This document shows, piece after piece, positions 26,500 to 35,794 of a stretch of 64,000 nucleotides of DNA. Position 1 is the stretch's first letter, and each line of letters begins with the position of its first letter. A program made the position numbers and the translations under genes. The notes beneath the pieces are model-generated. The model was not told the origin of the DNA. It made no database searches and was given only the letters and a program-made list of their open reading frames with translations. This DNA comes from Pelagivirga sediminicola (GTDB lineage: Bacteria > Pseudomonadota > Alphaproteobacteria > Rhodobacterales > Rhodobacteraceae), in the NCBI RefSeq assembly GCF_003072125.1, contig NZ_QCYH01000002.1, forward strand, positions 310,001 to 374,000. Direction: 5' to 3'.

Positions 26500-28104
26500 A
26501 TGACGAATTACATGAAACTGATCGTGCTTGGCCTGATCACTTTCCTGGCGCTGATCGCGGCGAATTTCGCCCGCGATCTGGCCTATCTGGTCAACGCGCT
26601 GACGATTGCGCTGGCCGCCGGCGTCGCCTTTATATGGGTGCTGCGCCAAACCGACGAGCCGACCCCGCAGGTCGATCTGTCCGGCGAATACATGGACGGC
26701 GTGATTCGCGCCGGTGCCATCGCGACCGCCCTTTGGGGCGTTGTCGGGTTTCTGGTGGGCACGTTCATCGCCTTTCAGCTGGCCTTTCCATGGCTCAACT
26801 TCGAATTCCTGCAAGGCATCGGCAACTTTGGGCGCCTTCGTCCGCTGCATACCTCTGCGGTGGTTTTCGCCTTTGGGGGAAACGCTCTGATCTGCACGTC
26901 CTTCTATGTCGTGCAGCGCACCAGCGCCGCGCGCCTTTGGGGCGGCAATCTGGCGTGGTTCGTCTTCTGGGGTTATCAGCTGTTCATCGTGCTGGCCGCG
27001 ACGGGCTATCTGTTCGGCGCCACCCAGTCCAAGGAATATGCCGAGCCCGAATGGTATGCCGATCTGTGGCTGACGGTCATCTGGCTGTCCTACCTTGCGG
27101 TGTTCCTCGGCACGATCGCCAAGCGCCGCGAGCCGCATATCTACGTGGCCAACTGGTTCTACATGTCCTTCATCATTACCGTTGCCATGCTGCATGTGGT
27201 CAACAACCTGTCGATCCCGGTCAGCATCTTCGGCTCCAAATCAGTTCAGGTCTTCTCGGGCGTGCAGGATGCGATGACGCAGTGGTGGTACGGCCATAAC
27301 GCCGTCGGCTTCTTCCTGACGGCCGGCTTTCTGGGGATGATGTATTACTTCGTCCCGAAACAGGCCGAGCGTCCGGTATATTCCTACAAGCTCAGCATCA
27401 TCCACTTCTGGGCGCTGATCTTCATCTATATCTGGGCCGGTCCGCACCACCTGCACTACACGGCGCTGCCCGACTGGGCCTCGACGCTGGGCATGGTGTT
27501 CTCGATCGTGCTTTGGATGCCGAGCTGGGGCGGCATGATCAACGGTCTGATGACGCTCTCGGGCGCGTGGGACAAGCTGCGCACCGATCCGATCATTCGC
27601 ATGATGGTCATCTCCATCGGCTTTTACGGCATGTCCACCTTCGAGGGACCGATGATGTCGATCCGTGCGGTCAACTCGCTGTCGCACTACACTGACTGGA
27701 CCATCGGGCACGTTCATTCCGGCGCGCTGGGCTGGAACGGCATGATCACCTTCGGCGCGCTCTACTTCATGGTGCCGCGTCTTTGGAACCGCGAGGGTCT
27801 GTATTCGCTGCGTCTGGTCAGCTGGCACTTCTGGCTCGCGACCATCGGCATCATCCTTTATGCGGCGTCCATGTGGGTCAGCGGCATCATGGAAGGCCTG
27901 ATGTGGCGCGAAGTGGATGCGAACGGGTTCCTCGTGAACAGTTTTGCTGACGTGGTCGCGGCCAAATTCCCGATGAACGTCGTGCGCGGCCTGGGCGGGG
28001 TGCTGTTCCTCGCTGGCGGTATCGTGATGTGCTACAACCTTTACATGACCATTCGTCGGAGCCCGGCCGTGGAGGCCACTAACTCCGCCGTTCCGGCAGA
28101 ATAG
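26500..28104 (+). CDS. ccoN: cbb3-type cytochrome c oxidase subunit I
   Basis: A 534-aa integral membrane catalytic subunit that reduces oxygen at a haem b3-CuB centre. Metal ligands visible in helices: [18 protein letters not shown] (low-spin haem His), [16 protein letters not shown] (CuB His with its adjacent Tyr), [15 protein letters not shown] (CuB His pair), and [19 protein letters not shown] (haem ligands). About 12-14 membrane helices. The ATG at 26500 follows AAGGGA. First gene of ccoNOQP, preceded by two FNR boxes; high oxygen affinity suits microaerobic respiration. Confidence 0.97.
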   Translation: MTNYMKLIVLGLITFLALIAANFARDLAYLVNALTIALAAGVAFIWVLRQTDEPTPQVDLSGEYMDGVIRAGAIATALWGVVGFLVGTFIAFQLAFPWLNFEFLQGIGNFGRLRPLHTSAVVFAFGGNALICTSFYVVQRTSAARLWGGNLAWFVFWGYQLFIVLAATGYLFGATQSKEYAEPEWYADLWLTVIWLSYLAVFLGTIAKRREPHIYVANWFYMSFIITVAMLHVVNNLSIPVSIFGSKSVQVFSGVQDAMTQWWYGHNAVGFFLTAGFLGMMYYFVPKQAERPVYSYKLSIIHFWALIFIYIWAGPHHLHYTALPDWASTLGMVFSIVLWMPSWGGMINGLMTLSGAWDKLRTDPIIRMMVISIGFYGMSTFEGPMMSIRAVNSLSHYTDWTIGHVHSGALGWNGMITFGALYFMVPRLWNREGLYSLRLVSWHFWLATIGIILYAASMWVSGIMEGLMWREVDANGFLVNSFADVVAAKFPMNVVRGLGGVLFLAGGIVMCYNLYMTIRRSPAVEATNSAVPAE

Positions 28105-28119
28105 GGAGGGGCCGGAAAC

Positions 28120-28845
28120 ATGGCACTTCTGGACAAACACAAGATCCTTGAGAAAAACGTAACGCTGCTGGCCATCTTCGCCTTTCTGGTGGTCACCATC
28201 GGCGGCATCGTACAAATCGCACCACTGTTCTGGCTGGAGAACACCATCGAGGATGTGGAGGGCATGCGCCCCTACTCCCCGCTGGAACTGACCGGGCGCG
28301 ACATCTATGTGCGCGAGGGTTGCTATACCTGCCACAGCCAGATGATCCGCCCGATGCGCGACGAGGTCGAGCGTTACGGCCACTATTCACTGGCGGCGGA
28401 ATCGCAGTATGACCATCCGTTCCAGTGGGGCTCCAAGCGCGCGGGGCCTGATCTTGCGCGTGTCGGCGGGCGCTACTCGGATGAATGGCACGTGGATCAC
28501 CTGAACGATCCGCAATCGGTGGTCCCCGAGTCCCTGATGCCGAAATACGCGTTCCTCGCGGACCGGCTGATCGACGGGCAATATGTCGGCGATCTGCTGA
28601 AGACGCACCGCTTTGTCGGCGTGCCTTATACCGATGAGATGATCGAGAACGCAGTGGCCGATTTCAAGGTGCAGATCGACCCGTTCGGCGATTACGACGC
28701 CATGCTGGAGCGCTATCCCGGCGCGCAGGTGCGCAATTTCGACAATCAGCCGGGTGTGTCGGAAATGGATGCGCTGATCGCGTATCTGCAAATGCTGGGT
28801 ACGCTGGTCGACTTCTCGACCTTCACGCCCGTGGCCAGCCGGTAA
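28120..28845 (+). CDS. ccoO: cbb3-type cytochrome c oxidase subunit II (monohaem cytochrome c)
   Basis: A 241-aa membrane-anchored cytochrome. One N-terminal helix ([18 protein letters not shown]) is followed by [28 protein letters not shown], containing the CYTCH haem-binding motif, and the axial Met in [12 protein letters not shown]. It transfers electrons to CcoN. Start 15 bp after ccoN, with GGAGGG upstream. Confidence 0.96.
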   Translation: MALLDKHKILEKNVTLLAIFAFLVVTIGGIVQIAPLFWLENTIEDVEGMRPYSPLELTGRDIYVREGCYTCHSQMIRPMRDEVERYGHYSLAAESQYDHPFQWGSKRAGPDLARVGGRYSDEWHVDHLNDPQSVVPESLMPKYAFLADRLIDGQYVGDLLKTHRFVGVPYTDEMIENAVADFKVQIDPFGDYDAMLERYPGAQVRNFDNQPGVSEMDALIAYLQMLGTLVDFSTFTPVASR

Positions 28846-28858
28846 GGGAGGGCGAGCG

Positions 28859-29056
28859 ATGGAATCCTATACGTTCCTGCGCGCCTTCGCCGACAGCTGG
28901 ATGCTGATCGCACTCTTTGCGTTCTTCATCGGTGTCTGCTTCTGGGTGTTCCGCCCCGGCGCGACCAAGACCTATGAATCGCCGGCGAACATTCCCTTCC
29001 GGCACGAAGACAAACCGGCGCCGCCGCGCGCGGAAGACCCCTCAGAGGAGGCGTGA
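28859..29056 (+). CDS. ccoQ: cbb3-type oxidase small subunit CcoQ
   Basis: A 65-aa single-helix subunit (FADSWMLIALFAFFIGVCFWVFRPG) with the characteristic RPGATKTYESPANIPFRHED segment and an acidic tail. CcoQ stabilises the cbb3 complex and in Rhodobacter influences oxygen signalling. It lies 13 bp after ccoO with a GGGAGGG Shine-Dalgarno. Confidence 0.92.
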   Translation: MESYTFLRAFADSWMLIALFAFFIGVCFWVFRPGATKTYESPANIPFRHEDKPAPPRAEDPSEEA

Positions 29057-29061
29057 TCGAC

Positions 29062-29925
29062 ATGGCAAGACCACCGAAGAAAACCAAGGAAGATCCGAAT
29101 ACGACCGGCCACCAGTGGGACGGGATCGAGGAATTCGACAATCCCATGCCGCGCTGGTGGCTGTGGACCTTCTATGTCACCATCATCTGGGCCGTCGGCT
29201 ATTCCATCGCCTATCCGGCATGGCCGGGCATCAAATCGGCCACGTCGGGGCTGCTGGGCTATTCCACCCGCGCCAACGTGGCAAGCGAGATTGCCCGCGT
29301 GAATGCGGCCAATGACGCGATCAACGTGCGCCTTGCATCCGCCGATCCGTCGACCATTGCGACCGACCCCGAGCTGTCGGGTTATGCGGCATCCGCTGGC
29401 AGCGCCGTGTTCAAGACGTGGTGCGCGCAGTGCCACGGATCGGGCGCGGCAGGCGCAAAGGGGTATCCGAACCTTCTGGACAACGAATGGCTCTGGGGCG
29501 GTGATATCGAGGCGATCCGCTATACCATCGCCCATGGTATCCGCAACGAGGAAGACCCCGACGCGCGCTTTTCGCAGATGCCCGCCTTCGGCGAGATCCT
29601 TGATCGTCAGGAGATCAGCCAGGCCGTCAATTACGTGATGTCGCTGTCGGGCACGCCCGACGACGCCGATCAGGTGGCGGCGGGCGAGGCTGTCTACATG
29701 GACAACTGCTCGGCCTGCCACATGGAGGACGGAAGCGGCGACCGCATGCAGGGCGCGCCCAACCTGACCGACGCGATCTGGCTTTATGGCGGGGACGTGG
29801 ACACGTTGACGGAAACCGTGACCTACAGCCGCTATGGCGTGATGCCGCCCTGGAGTGAGCGTCTGACCGACGCGCAGATCGCGGCCGTGGCCTCTTACGT
29901 GCATCAGCTGGGCGGGGGCGAGTAA
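29062..29925 (+). CDS. ccoP: cbb3-type cytochrome c oxidase subunit III (dihaem)
   Basis: A 287-aa membrane-anchored dihaem cytochrome c that feeds electrons into the oxidase. It has the HQWDGIEEFDNPMPRWWLWTF-type N-terminus split across a membrane helix, and two haem motifs, CAQCHGSGAAG (about residue 120) and CSACHMEDGSG (about residue 215), with Met ligands in FSQMPAFG and GVMPPW. ATG 29062 is preferred to an in-frame GTG nine bases earlier because GAGGAG sits at the right distance. Last gene of ccoNOQP, followed by a terminator at 30043. Confidence 0.96.
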   Translation: MARPPKKTKEDPNTTGHQWDGIEEFDNPMPRWWLWTFYVTIIWAVGYSIAYPAWPGIKSATSGLLGYSTRANVASEIARVNAANDAINVRLASADPSTIATDPELSGYAASAGSAVFKTWCAQCHGSGAAGAKGYPNLLDNEWLWGGDIEAIRYTIAHGIRNEEDPDARFSQMPAFGEILDRQEISQAVNYVMSLSGTPDDADQVAAGEAVYMDNCSACHMEDGSGDRMQGAPNLTDAIWLYGGDVDTLTETVTYSRYGVMPPWSERLTDAQIAAVASYVHQLGGGE

Positions 29926-30042
29926 CGCGGCGGCGAAGGAACATCCGCGCGCCTTTCGGGGCGGGCGGATGGGTGTCGGTCCGGTTCGCTCTGTTCGCGC
30001 GTTACGGACCGGGCCGGCGCCAATTTCATATCGCGGCGGATC

Positions 30043-30063
30043 GGGCCCTTCGGGGCCCTTTTT
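30043..30063 (+). terminator. Rho-independent terminator after ccoNOQP
   Basis: GGGCCC, loop TTCG, GGGCCC, then TTTTT: a 6-bp stem closed by a UUCG-type tetraloop and a T5 run, about 118 bp after the ccoP stop. The stretch 29926-30042 has a looser CATCCGC/GCGGATG dyad near 29941-29971 but no gene I can support. Confidence 0.8.
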
Positions 30064-30137
30064 GCTGCGCAGCTGCCGCTTGCTGCCAGCGCCGGGCGCG
30101 CCACGGCCAGGGAGGCGGCGGCGCGCGGTAGGGGCTG

Positions 30138-30308
30138 TCAGTCACGGCGCCGCGCGATCAGGTGCGCCTCGATTTCCGCATTCGCGCGGGTATCGAACCG
30201 GGTGCGGCGGCCTTGATGCCCTTCGTTGTTCCGGGGGGCGGCGTCACGGGAGGCCGGCTCGGGCTGGCGGACGGCTGTCATTATAGATTTTGCAAAGATG
30301 TTCAGCAT
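30138..30308 (-). CDS. Small unannotated protein, 56 aa, divergent from LysR gene
   Basis: A short open frame beginning MLNIFAKSIMTAVRQPEPAS and ending with TRANAEIEAHLIARRRD. Support: an excellent Shine-Dalgarno (AAAGGAA, 8 nt from ATG), a polar, arginine-rich composition that makes sense as a small soluble or membrane-surface protein with a short hydrophobic start, and a position exactly divergent from a LysR-type regulator with a dyad between them, the classical regulator/target layout. I do not recognise a family. It is not a DUF1127 protein. The coding call is inference. Confidence 0.55.
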   Translation of the reverse strand: MLNIFAKSIMTAVRQPEPASRDAAPRNNEGHQGRRTRFDTRANAEIEAHLIARRRD

Positions 30309-30390
30309 GGTGCATTCCTTTTGCAGAGTGACGATATGCTATACTTATGCAGGTATGGCTGCTATCTAGCGAGTCTGAAAGATTTCGCAA

Positions 30391-30409
30391 ATGTAAGGCA
30401 GGCTTACAT
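30391..30409. promoter_or_regulatory. LysR-type operator candidate abutting the LysR start
   Basis: ATGTAAG-N5-CTTACAT is a perfect 7-bp dyad containing the T-N11-A core typical of LysR-family sites. It ends at the base before the LysR ATG and covers its ribosome-binding region, so binding there (or the RNA hairpin) would repress the regulator. A TATACT hexamer lies at 30340-30345 in the same gap. Confidence 0.5.
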
Positions 30410-31306
30410 ATGGATTGGCTGGCTCTTCCCCCACTGACCGCTTTGCGCGCCTTTGCCGCGCTGGCGCAGACCGGCTCGGTCAGCGCGGCAGGCGCGCAGC
30501 TGAACGTCACCCATGCCGCGATCAGCCAGCAGATCAAGACGCTGGAGGCGCATATGGGTCTGGCCCTGACGCGCCGCGATGGCCGCGCGCTGGCGTTGAC
30601 CGGGGAAGGCAAGTATCTGGCCGAGGCGCTGACCGAGGGGTTCGGCGTGATGGCGCAGCGGGTGGCCGCCCTGACCGGCGCCGATGCGCAGCGGCCCTTG
30701 CAGATATCGGTGACGCCGCAATTCGCCGCCAGTTGGCTGATGCCGCGCCTCGGCGATTTTCAGACGCGCCATCCGGGTGTCGATCTGATGGTTCACCCAT
30801 CGGCGCAGCGCGCCGATCCGGCGCCGGGCGGCGTGGACATCGCCATACGGTTCGGCCTCGGTGAATGGCCCGGCCTGCAATCCGAGCTTCTGGTGCCGAC
30901 CGATATCGTCGTGGTCGCGGCGCCGTCGCTGGTGGGCGATCGCGTGTTTACCCGGCGCGAGGAGCTGCAGGAATATCCTTGGCTGGCCGAGCTGGACGCG
31001 AGCCCCGCGTCGGACTGGATGTTCCGGGCGGGCCGCGAGCGGATGCGCGGCACGTCGGTCACGCAGGTGCCCGGCAACCTGATGCTGGACGGCGCGCGCG
31101 CGGGGCATGGGATCGCGGTGCTGACGTCATCCTCGGTTGAGGATGACGTCGCGGCGGGGCGCCTGCGCATCCTGTTTTGCGATTCGGGCGAAACGGGGTA
31201 TTTCATAGTTACGCGAGAGGGCGTCATGCGCCCTCAGGCCAAGGCTTTTGCGCGCTGGTTGCGCGCGCAAAGGCCGCATGGCAAACCGGATGCGGCCCGG
31301 ATATGA
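30410..31306 (+). CDS. LysR family transcriptional regulator (GcvA-like)
   Basis: A 298-aa regulator. The N-terminal helix-turn-helix reads LPPLTALRAFAALAQTGSVSAAGAQLNVTHAAISQQIKTLE in segments, close to GcvA/AmpR-type proteins; the effector-binding domain starts near PLQISVTPQFAASWLMPRLGDF and includes DIAIRFGLGEWPGL. Start ATG 30410 gives the normal family beginning (MDWLALPPL); the frame extends upstream to 30347 without family similarity. It interrupts the two cco operons and may control the small divergent gene. Effector unknown. Confidence 0.88.
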   Translation: MDWLALPPLTALRAFAALAQTGSVSAAGAQLNVTHAAISQQIKTLEAHMGLALTRRDGRALALTGEGKYLAEALTEGFGVMAQRVAALTGADAQRPLQISVTPQFAASWLMPRLGDFQTRHPGVDLMVHPSAQRADPAPGGVDIAIRFGLGEWPGLQSELLVPTDIVVVAAPSLVGDRVFTRREELQEYPWLAELDASPASDWMFRAGRERMRGTSVTQVPGNLMLDGARAGHGIAVLTSSSVEDDVAAGRLRILFCDSGETGYFIVTREGVMRPQAKAFARWLRAQRPHGKPDAARI

Positions 31307-31325
31307 GCGGGGCGCGCACGAGCAG

Positions 31326-31339
31326 TTGATGCAAGTCAA
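31326..31339. promoter_or_regulatory. FNR box upstream of ccoGHIS
   Basis: TTGAT-GCAA-GTCAA is a perfect FNR box centred 66 bp upstream of the ccoG GTG. At class II spacing transcription would start near 31374, which excludes an in-frame ATG at 31354 as the start codon and supports GTG 31399. Confidence 0.85.
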
Positions 31340-31398
31340 GGCAGCGCCAGAGAATGCCGCGCAGAACGCGCGGACACAATACACCGGAGATCAGTCCA

Positions 31399-32949
31399 GT
31401 GGCAGACACTCAGCCAGATACCCCACCTCCCAGCCTTTATGCCGCGCGCGAGCCGATTTTCCCCAAGCGGGTGAGCGGCAAGTTTCGCAATCTGAAGTGG
31501 GTGATCCTGATCGTCACGCTCGGGATCTATTACGTGACGCCTTGGATCCGCTGGGATCGCGGCCCGAACCTGCCGGATCAGGCGGTGCTGGTGGATCTGG
31601 CGAACCGCCGGTTCTATTGGTTCTGGATCGAGATCTGGCCGCATGAGTTCTACTTTGTCGCGGGCCTTCTGGTCATGGCGGGGCTTGGCCTGTTCCTGTT
31701 CACATCGGCGCTGGGCAGGGTCTGGTGCGGCTATGCGTGCCCGCAGACCGTCTGGACCGATCTGTTCATCCTTGTCGAGCGCTGGATCGAGGGCGACCGC
31801 AACGCGCGCCTGCGCCTGCACCGGCAGGAAAAGATGGACGCGCGCAAGCTGCGCCTGCGGTTGACGAAATGGCTGGTCTGGCTGCTGATCGCGATTGCCA
31901 CGGGCGGGGCGTGGGTGTTCTATTTCACCGACGCACCGACGCTGCTGGTGGATCTGTTCACGCTGAACGCGCATCCCATCGCCTATACGACCATCGCCAT
32001 TCTGACCGCGACGACGTTCTTCTTCGGCGGCTTCGCGCGCGAGCAGATCTGCATCTATGCCTGCCCGTGGCCGCGCATTCAGGCGGCGATGCTGGACGAG
32101 GATACGCTGACCGTCGGCTACCGCGAATGGCGGGGCGAGCCGCGCGGCAAGGGCAACGTGCGCCGCCGGAGCACCGAACAGGCGGTTGAGGCCGAACAGA
32201 TGAGCCGTGCCGCCGGACCGGGCCAGCGCGTCTATCCGCCGACGCCCTATCCCGGCCAGCCACTGGGCATCCAGGGCATCACCGAAGGCCCCGGCGATTG
32301 CATCGACTGCATGGCCTGCGTCAACGTCTGCCCGATGGGCATCGACATCCGCGACGGCCAGCAGATGGAGTGCATCACCTGTGCGCTGTGCATCGACGCC
32401 TGCGACGAGATCATGGACAAGATCGGCAAGCCGCGCGGCCTGATCGATTACATGGCCCTGACCGACGAGCAGAACGAGCGGGCGGGCAATCCGCCCAAGC
32501 CCATCCTCAGGCACATCCTGCGCCCGCGCACGATCCTCTACACCGTGCTTTGGCTGGCGGTCGGATTCGGGCTGATCTTTGCGCTGTTCATCCGCTCGGA
32601 CATCGAGATGACGGTCGCGCCCGTGCGCAACCCGACCTTCGTGACCATGGCGGACGGCACCATCCGCAATACCTATGAGGTGCGGCTGCTGAACAAACAG
32701 GGCGAAGCGCGCGATTTCAAGCTGACCGTGACCGAGGCCCCGGACGTCAATCTCGTTGTCGAGGGCGAGAAGGGGGCTTATGTCAAGGTGCCGGCGGACC
32801 GGACGATGAACCAGCGGGTTTATCTCGAAGCGCCCGCAGGCACGCCGCCGGCGACGTCCGAGCGCACGGATGTGCGGATCTGGGTCGAGGACCGGTTGAG
32901 CGGCGAACGGACCTACAAGGACACGATCTTCAACGGAAGGGCACAGTAA
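31399..32949 (+). CDS. ccoG: cbb3 oxidase assembly protein CcoG (FixG/RdxA)
   Basis: A 516-aa membrane Fe-S protein that reduces copper for cbb3 oxidase assembly. About five membrane helices are seen (VILIVTLGIYYVTPW, FYFVAGLLVMAGLGLFLF and others), an early motif GYACPQTVWTDLF, then two ferredoxin-type clusters (CIDCMACVNVCPMGID and CITCALCIDACDE), and a C-terminal Ig-like FixG domain. GTG 31399 is chosen: it has GGAGA upstream and is downstream of the predicted FNR-dependent start. Its TAA overlaps the ccoH ATG. Confidence 0.92.
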   Translation: MADTQPDTPPPSLYAAREPIFPKRVSGKFRNLKWVILIVTLGIYYVTPWIRWDRGPNLPDQAVLVDLANRRFYWFWIEIWPHEFYFVAGLLVMAGLGLFLFTSALGRVWCGYACPQTVWTDLFILVERWIEGDRNARLRLHRQEKMDARKLRLRLTKWLVWLLIAIATGGAWVFYFTDAPTLLVDLFTLNAHPIAYTTIAILTATTFFFGGFAREQICIYACPWPRIQAAMLDEDTLTVGYREWRGEPRGKGNVRRRSTEQAVEAEQMSRAAGPGQRVYPPTPYPGQPLGIQGITEGPGDCIDCMACVNVCPMGIDIRDGQQMECITCALCIDACDEIMDKIGKPRGLIDYMALTDEQNERAGNPPKPILRHILRPRTILYTVLWLAVGFGLIFALFIRSDIEMTVAPVRNPTFVTMADGTIRNTYEVRLLNKQGEARDFKLTVTEAPDVNLVVEGEKGAYVKVPADRTMNQRVYLEAPAGTPPATSERTDVRIWVEDRLSGERTYKDTIFNGRAQ

Positions 32950-33404
32950 TGGCCACGCGCGAGATTACCGGACGGCATGTCCTTTTCGGGTTTGTCGCTG
33001 CTTTCGGTGTCATCATCGGGGTCAACCTGTTGCTGGCCTATAGCGCGGTCAGCACGTTCCCCGGTCTGGAGGTCGAGAATTCCTATGTCGCCAGCCAGCA
33101 GTTCGATGATCGCCGTGGCGCGCAGGAGGCGCTGGGATGGACGGTGGATGCACGCCATCGTTCCGGCATCCTGACGCTGGCGATCACCGACACCGCGGGC
33201 AAGCCCGTCGAGGTGGCCGAGCTGGACGCGGTGCTGGGCCGCGCCACGCATGTGCGCGACGACACCGCGCCCGATTTCCGGTTTGACGGCGCCGCCTATG
33301 TCGCGCCCGTCGATCTGGCGCCGGGCAACTGGAACATCCGGATGGAGGCGGTCGCGGCCGACGGCACGCTCTTTCAGCAGCGCGTGGTGCTGCATACGAA
33401 ATGA
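32949..33404 (+). CDS. ccoH: cbb3 oxidase assembly protein CcoH (FixH)
   Basis: A 151-aa FixH protein with one N-terminal membrane helix (GRHVLFGFVAAFGVIIGVNLLLAYSA) and a periplasmic domain containing ASQQFDDRRGAQEALGW and LAPGNWNIRMEAVAADGTLFQQR. It is required for maturation of the oxidase. The ATG overlaps the ccoG stop by one base; its own stop overlaps ccoI by 4 bp. Confidence 0.93.
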   Translation: MATREITGRHVLFGFVAAFGVIIGVNLLLAYSAVSTFPGLEVENSYVASQQFDDRRGAQEALGWTVDARHRSGILTLAITDTAGKPVEVAELDAVLGRATHVRDDTAPDFRFDGAAYVAPVDLAPGNWNIRMEAVAADGTLFQQRVVLHTK

Positions 33405-35611
33405 CGAGCGTCCTGCGCCCTTCCTTCTCGGCCTGTCCGGCCTGCTCGGCGGCGCCTGCCGCCACGGACGCAGCGCAAGCGCAGGCAGCGCAGGCCGCGA
33501 AGGGTGACGCGCGCCTGATGCTGTCGGTGCCGGGCGTGCATTGCGCGGCCTGCATCACCAAGGTCGAGCGCGGGCTGATGGCCCATCCGGGCGTCAGCGC
33601 CGCGCGCGTCAACCTGACGCTGAAACGGGCCACCATCACGGCTGCGCCCGATATCGAGCCGGCCGAGATGATCGCGCTGGTCGAGGGGCTGGGATACGAG
33701 GCGCACGAGCTGGACGCCGCCGCCCTGCGCGCCACCGCGACGGACCGCGCGGGCCGCGAGCTGCTGATGCGGCTGGCCGTCGCGGGGTTTGCCAGCATGA
33801 ACGTGATGCTCCTGTCGGTGGCCGTATGGTCGGGCGCGGCGGATGCGACGCGCGACATGTTCCACTGGATTTCGGCGGCGATCGCGCTGCCGACGATCGC
33901 GTTTTCCGGTCAGCCCTTCTATCGCAGTGCGTTTCACGCGCTGCGCAGCCGGCGGCTCAACATGGACGTGCCGATCACGCTGGCGATCCTGCTGGCCATC
34001 GGCACCTCGCTCTGGGAGACGGCGCTGAGCGGGCATCACGCTTATTTCGACGCGGCGCTCACGCTGGTGTTCTTCCTTCTGGCGGGGCGCTACCTGGACC
34101 ATCGCACCCGCGCCATTGCCCGCTCGGCCGCCGAGGAGCTGACGGCGCTGGAAGTGCCGCGCGCCTGGCGGCTGGACGGCGCGGGCGAGACGCAGGTGGC
34201 GGTGGCCGAGCTGCGCGTGGGCGACCGGATCCGCGTGCGCCCCGGCGGGCGGATGCCCGTGGACGGCGTGATCGTGCAGGGCACATCCGAGCTGGACCGA
34301 TCGCTTCTGACCGGCGAGACGCACCCCGTCTTCGCGGGCGAGGGGCAGGCGGTCTCGGCCGGCGAGATGAACCTGACCGGCCCGCTGACCTTGCGCGCCA
34401 CGGCGGTGGGCAGCGATACGTCGCTGCACCGCATGGCCGATCTGGTGGCGGTGGCCGAGGCGGGGCGCGCCAATTACACATCGCTCGCGGACCGGGCTGC
34501 GAAGCTTTATGCGCCCGGCGTCCATATCCTGTCGGCGCTGGCCTTCCTTGGCTGGCTGATCGGCACGGGCGACATGCGCACGGCGCTGAACATTGCGGCG
34601 GCGGTTCTGATCATCACCTGCCCCTGCGCGCTGGGCCTGGCCGTGCCGGCCGTGACCACGGCGGCCAGCGGGCGGCTGTTCAAGCGCGGCATGCTGATCA
34701 AGCACGCCACCGCGCTGGAGCGGCTAGCCGAGGTGGATACAGTCGTCTTCGACAAGACCGGCACGCTGACCACCGGCACCCCCACGCTGGAGGCACCCGA
34801 GGGGCTGGACCCTCAGGCGCTGTCGGTGGCGGCGGCGCTTGCGGCGGGCTCGTCCCATCCGCTGAGCCGGGGCATCGATGACGCCGCCCGCCGCCTGGGC
34901 ATTACGCCCGCGGATCTGCGCGATATCCGCGAGGTTCCCGGCTATGGCACCGAAGCGCTCTGGGATGGCAGGCGCGTGCGGCTGGGCCGGGCCAGCTGGA
35001 CCGGCGCCGCGCCGCTGCCGCAGACGGCGACATTCCTGCAGCTGGGCGAGGGCGCGCCGCTGGCGCTGCGCTTTGCCGATACGCTGCGCACCGGTGCCGC
35101 CGAGGCGGTGGAGGCGCTCCGGTCCGCGGGCAAGCAGGTGATGCTGATCTCCGGCGACAGCCCCCCCGCCGTGCAAGCGATGGCCGAGCGGCTGGGCATC
35201 CCCGAATGGCAGGCCGAGGCGCTGCCCGAAGGCAAGGCCGCGCGCATTCAGGAACTGACGGATGCGGGGCAAAAGGTGCTGATGGTCGGCGACGGGCTGA
35301 ACGATACGGCGGCGCTGAGCGCGGCGCATGTGTCGATCTCGCCCGCCACCGCGCTGGACGCCGCGCGCGCCGCGTCGGACATCGTGCTGCTGGGGGCGGA
35401 CCTGTCACCGATCGCCGATGCCTGCGCGATTGCCCAAAGCGCCACGCGCCGCATCCGCGAGAATTTCCAGATCGCCACGGTCTATAACATCGTCGCCGTG
35501 CCGCTGGCCGTCGCGGGGCTGGCCACGCCGCTGATCGCGGCGCTGGCGATGTCGTCCAGCTCGATCATCGTGTCGCTGAACGCGCTGCGGCTGAAAGGGG
35601 GGCGGAGGTGA
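33401..35611 (+). CDS. ccoI: Copper-transporting P1B-type ATPase CcoI (FixI)
   Basis: A 736-aa membrane P-type ATPase delivering copper for the CuB centre. An N-terminal metal-binding domain has VHCAACITKVERG (CxxC at about residues 48-51), preceded by an extra CPAC near residue 12. Membrane helices follow, then the actuator TGET (LLTGETHPVF), the transmembrane CPC (IITCPCALGLAVP), the phosphorylation site DKTGTLTTG, HP (GSSHPLSRG) and the hinge GDGLNDTAALS. The stop overlaps the ccoS GTG (GTGA). Confidence 0.95.
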   Translation: MTSVLRPSFSACPACSAAPAATDAAQAQAAQAAKGDARLMLSVPGVHCAACITKVERGLMAHPGVSAARVNLTLKRATITAAPDIEPAEMIALVEGLGYEAHELDAAALRATATDRAGRELLMRLAVAGFASMNVMLLSVAVWSGAADATRDMFHWISAAIALPTIAFSGQPFYRSAFHALRSRRLNMDVPITLAILLAIGTSLWETALSGHHAYFDAALTLVFFLLAGRYLDHRTRAIARSAAEELTALEVPRAWRLDGAGETQVAVAELRVGDRIRVRPGGRMPVDGVIVQGTSELDRSLLTGETHPVFAGEGQAVSAGEMNLTGPLTLRATAVGSDTSLHRMADLVAVAEAGRANYTSLADRAAKLYAPGVHILSALAFLGWLIGTGDMRTALNIAAAVLIITCPCALGLAVPAVTTAASGRLFKRGMLIKHATALERLAEVDTVVFDKTGTLTTGTPTLEAPEGLDPQALSVAAALAAGSSHPLSRGIDDAARRLGITPADLRDIREVPGYGTEALWDGRRVRLGRASWTGAAPLPQTATFLQLGEGAPLALRFADTLRTGAAEAVEALRSAGKQVMLISGDSPPAVQAMAERLGIPEWQAEALPEGKAARIQELTDAGQKVLMVGDGLNDTAALSAAHVSISPATALDAARAASDIVLLGADLSPIADACAIAQSATRRIRENFQIATVYNIVAVPLAVAGLATPLIAALAMSSSSIIVSLNALRLKGGRR

Positions 35612-35766
35612 ATATCCTTGTCTATCTCATCCCGATTTCGCTCTTTCTGGGCGGTATCGGGCTGGCCGCGTTCGTCTATACGCTGCGCAGCAACCAGTAT
35701 GACGATCCCGAAGGCGACAGCCGCCGCATTCTCTCCGACGAATGGGATGACCACCCCAAGCCTTGA
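35608..35766 (+). CDS. ccoS: cbb3 oxidase maturation protein CcoS
   Basis: A 52-aa gene, starting with GTG, easily missed. The frame reads MNILVYLIPISLFLGGIGLA then FVYTLRSNQYDDPEGDSRRI and ends with SDEWDDHPKP; this single-helix plus Q-Y-D-D-P-E-G motif is diagnostic of CcoS, needed for haem and copper insertion. GGCGGAG is 4-8 bp upstream and the start overlaps the ccoI stop, so translation is coupled. Confidence 0.93.
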   Translation: MNILVYLIPISLFLGGIGLAAFVYTLRSNQYDDPEGDSRRILSDEWDDHPKP

Positions 35767-35794
35767 TTGTGCGGGCGAGGGGGCGGATGACCCC

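Noticed and set aside
31354-31398. ATG at 31354 as the ccoG start
   Set aside because: It is only 15 bp from the FNR box and upstream of the predicted transcription start; the GTG at 31399 has a better ribosome-binding site.
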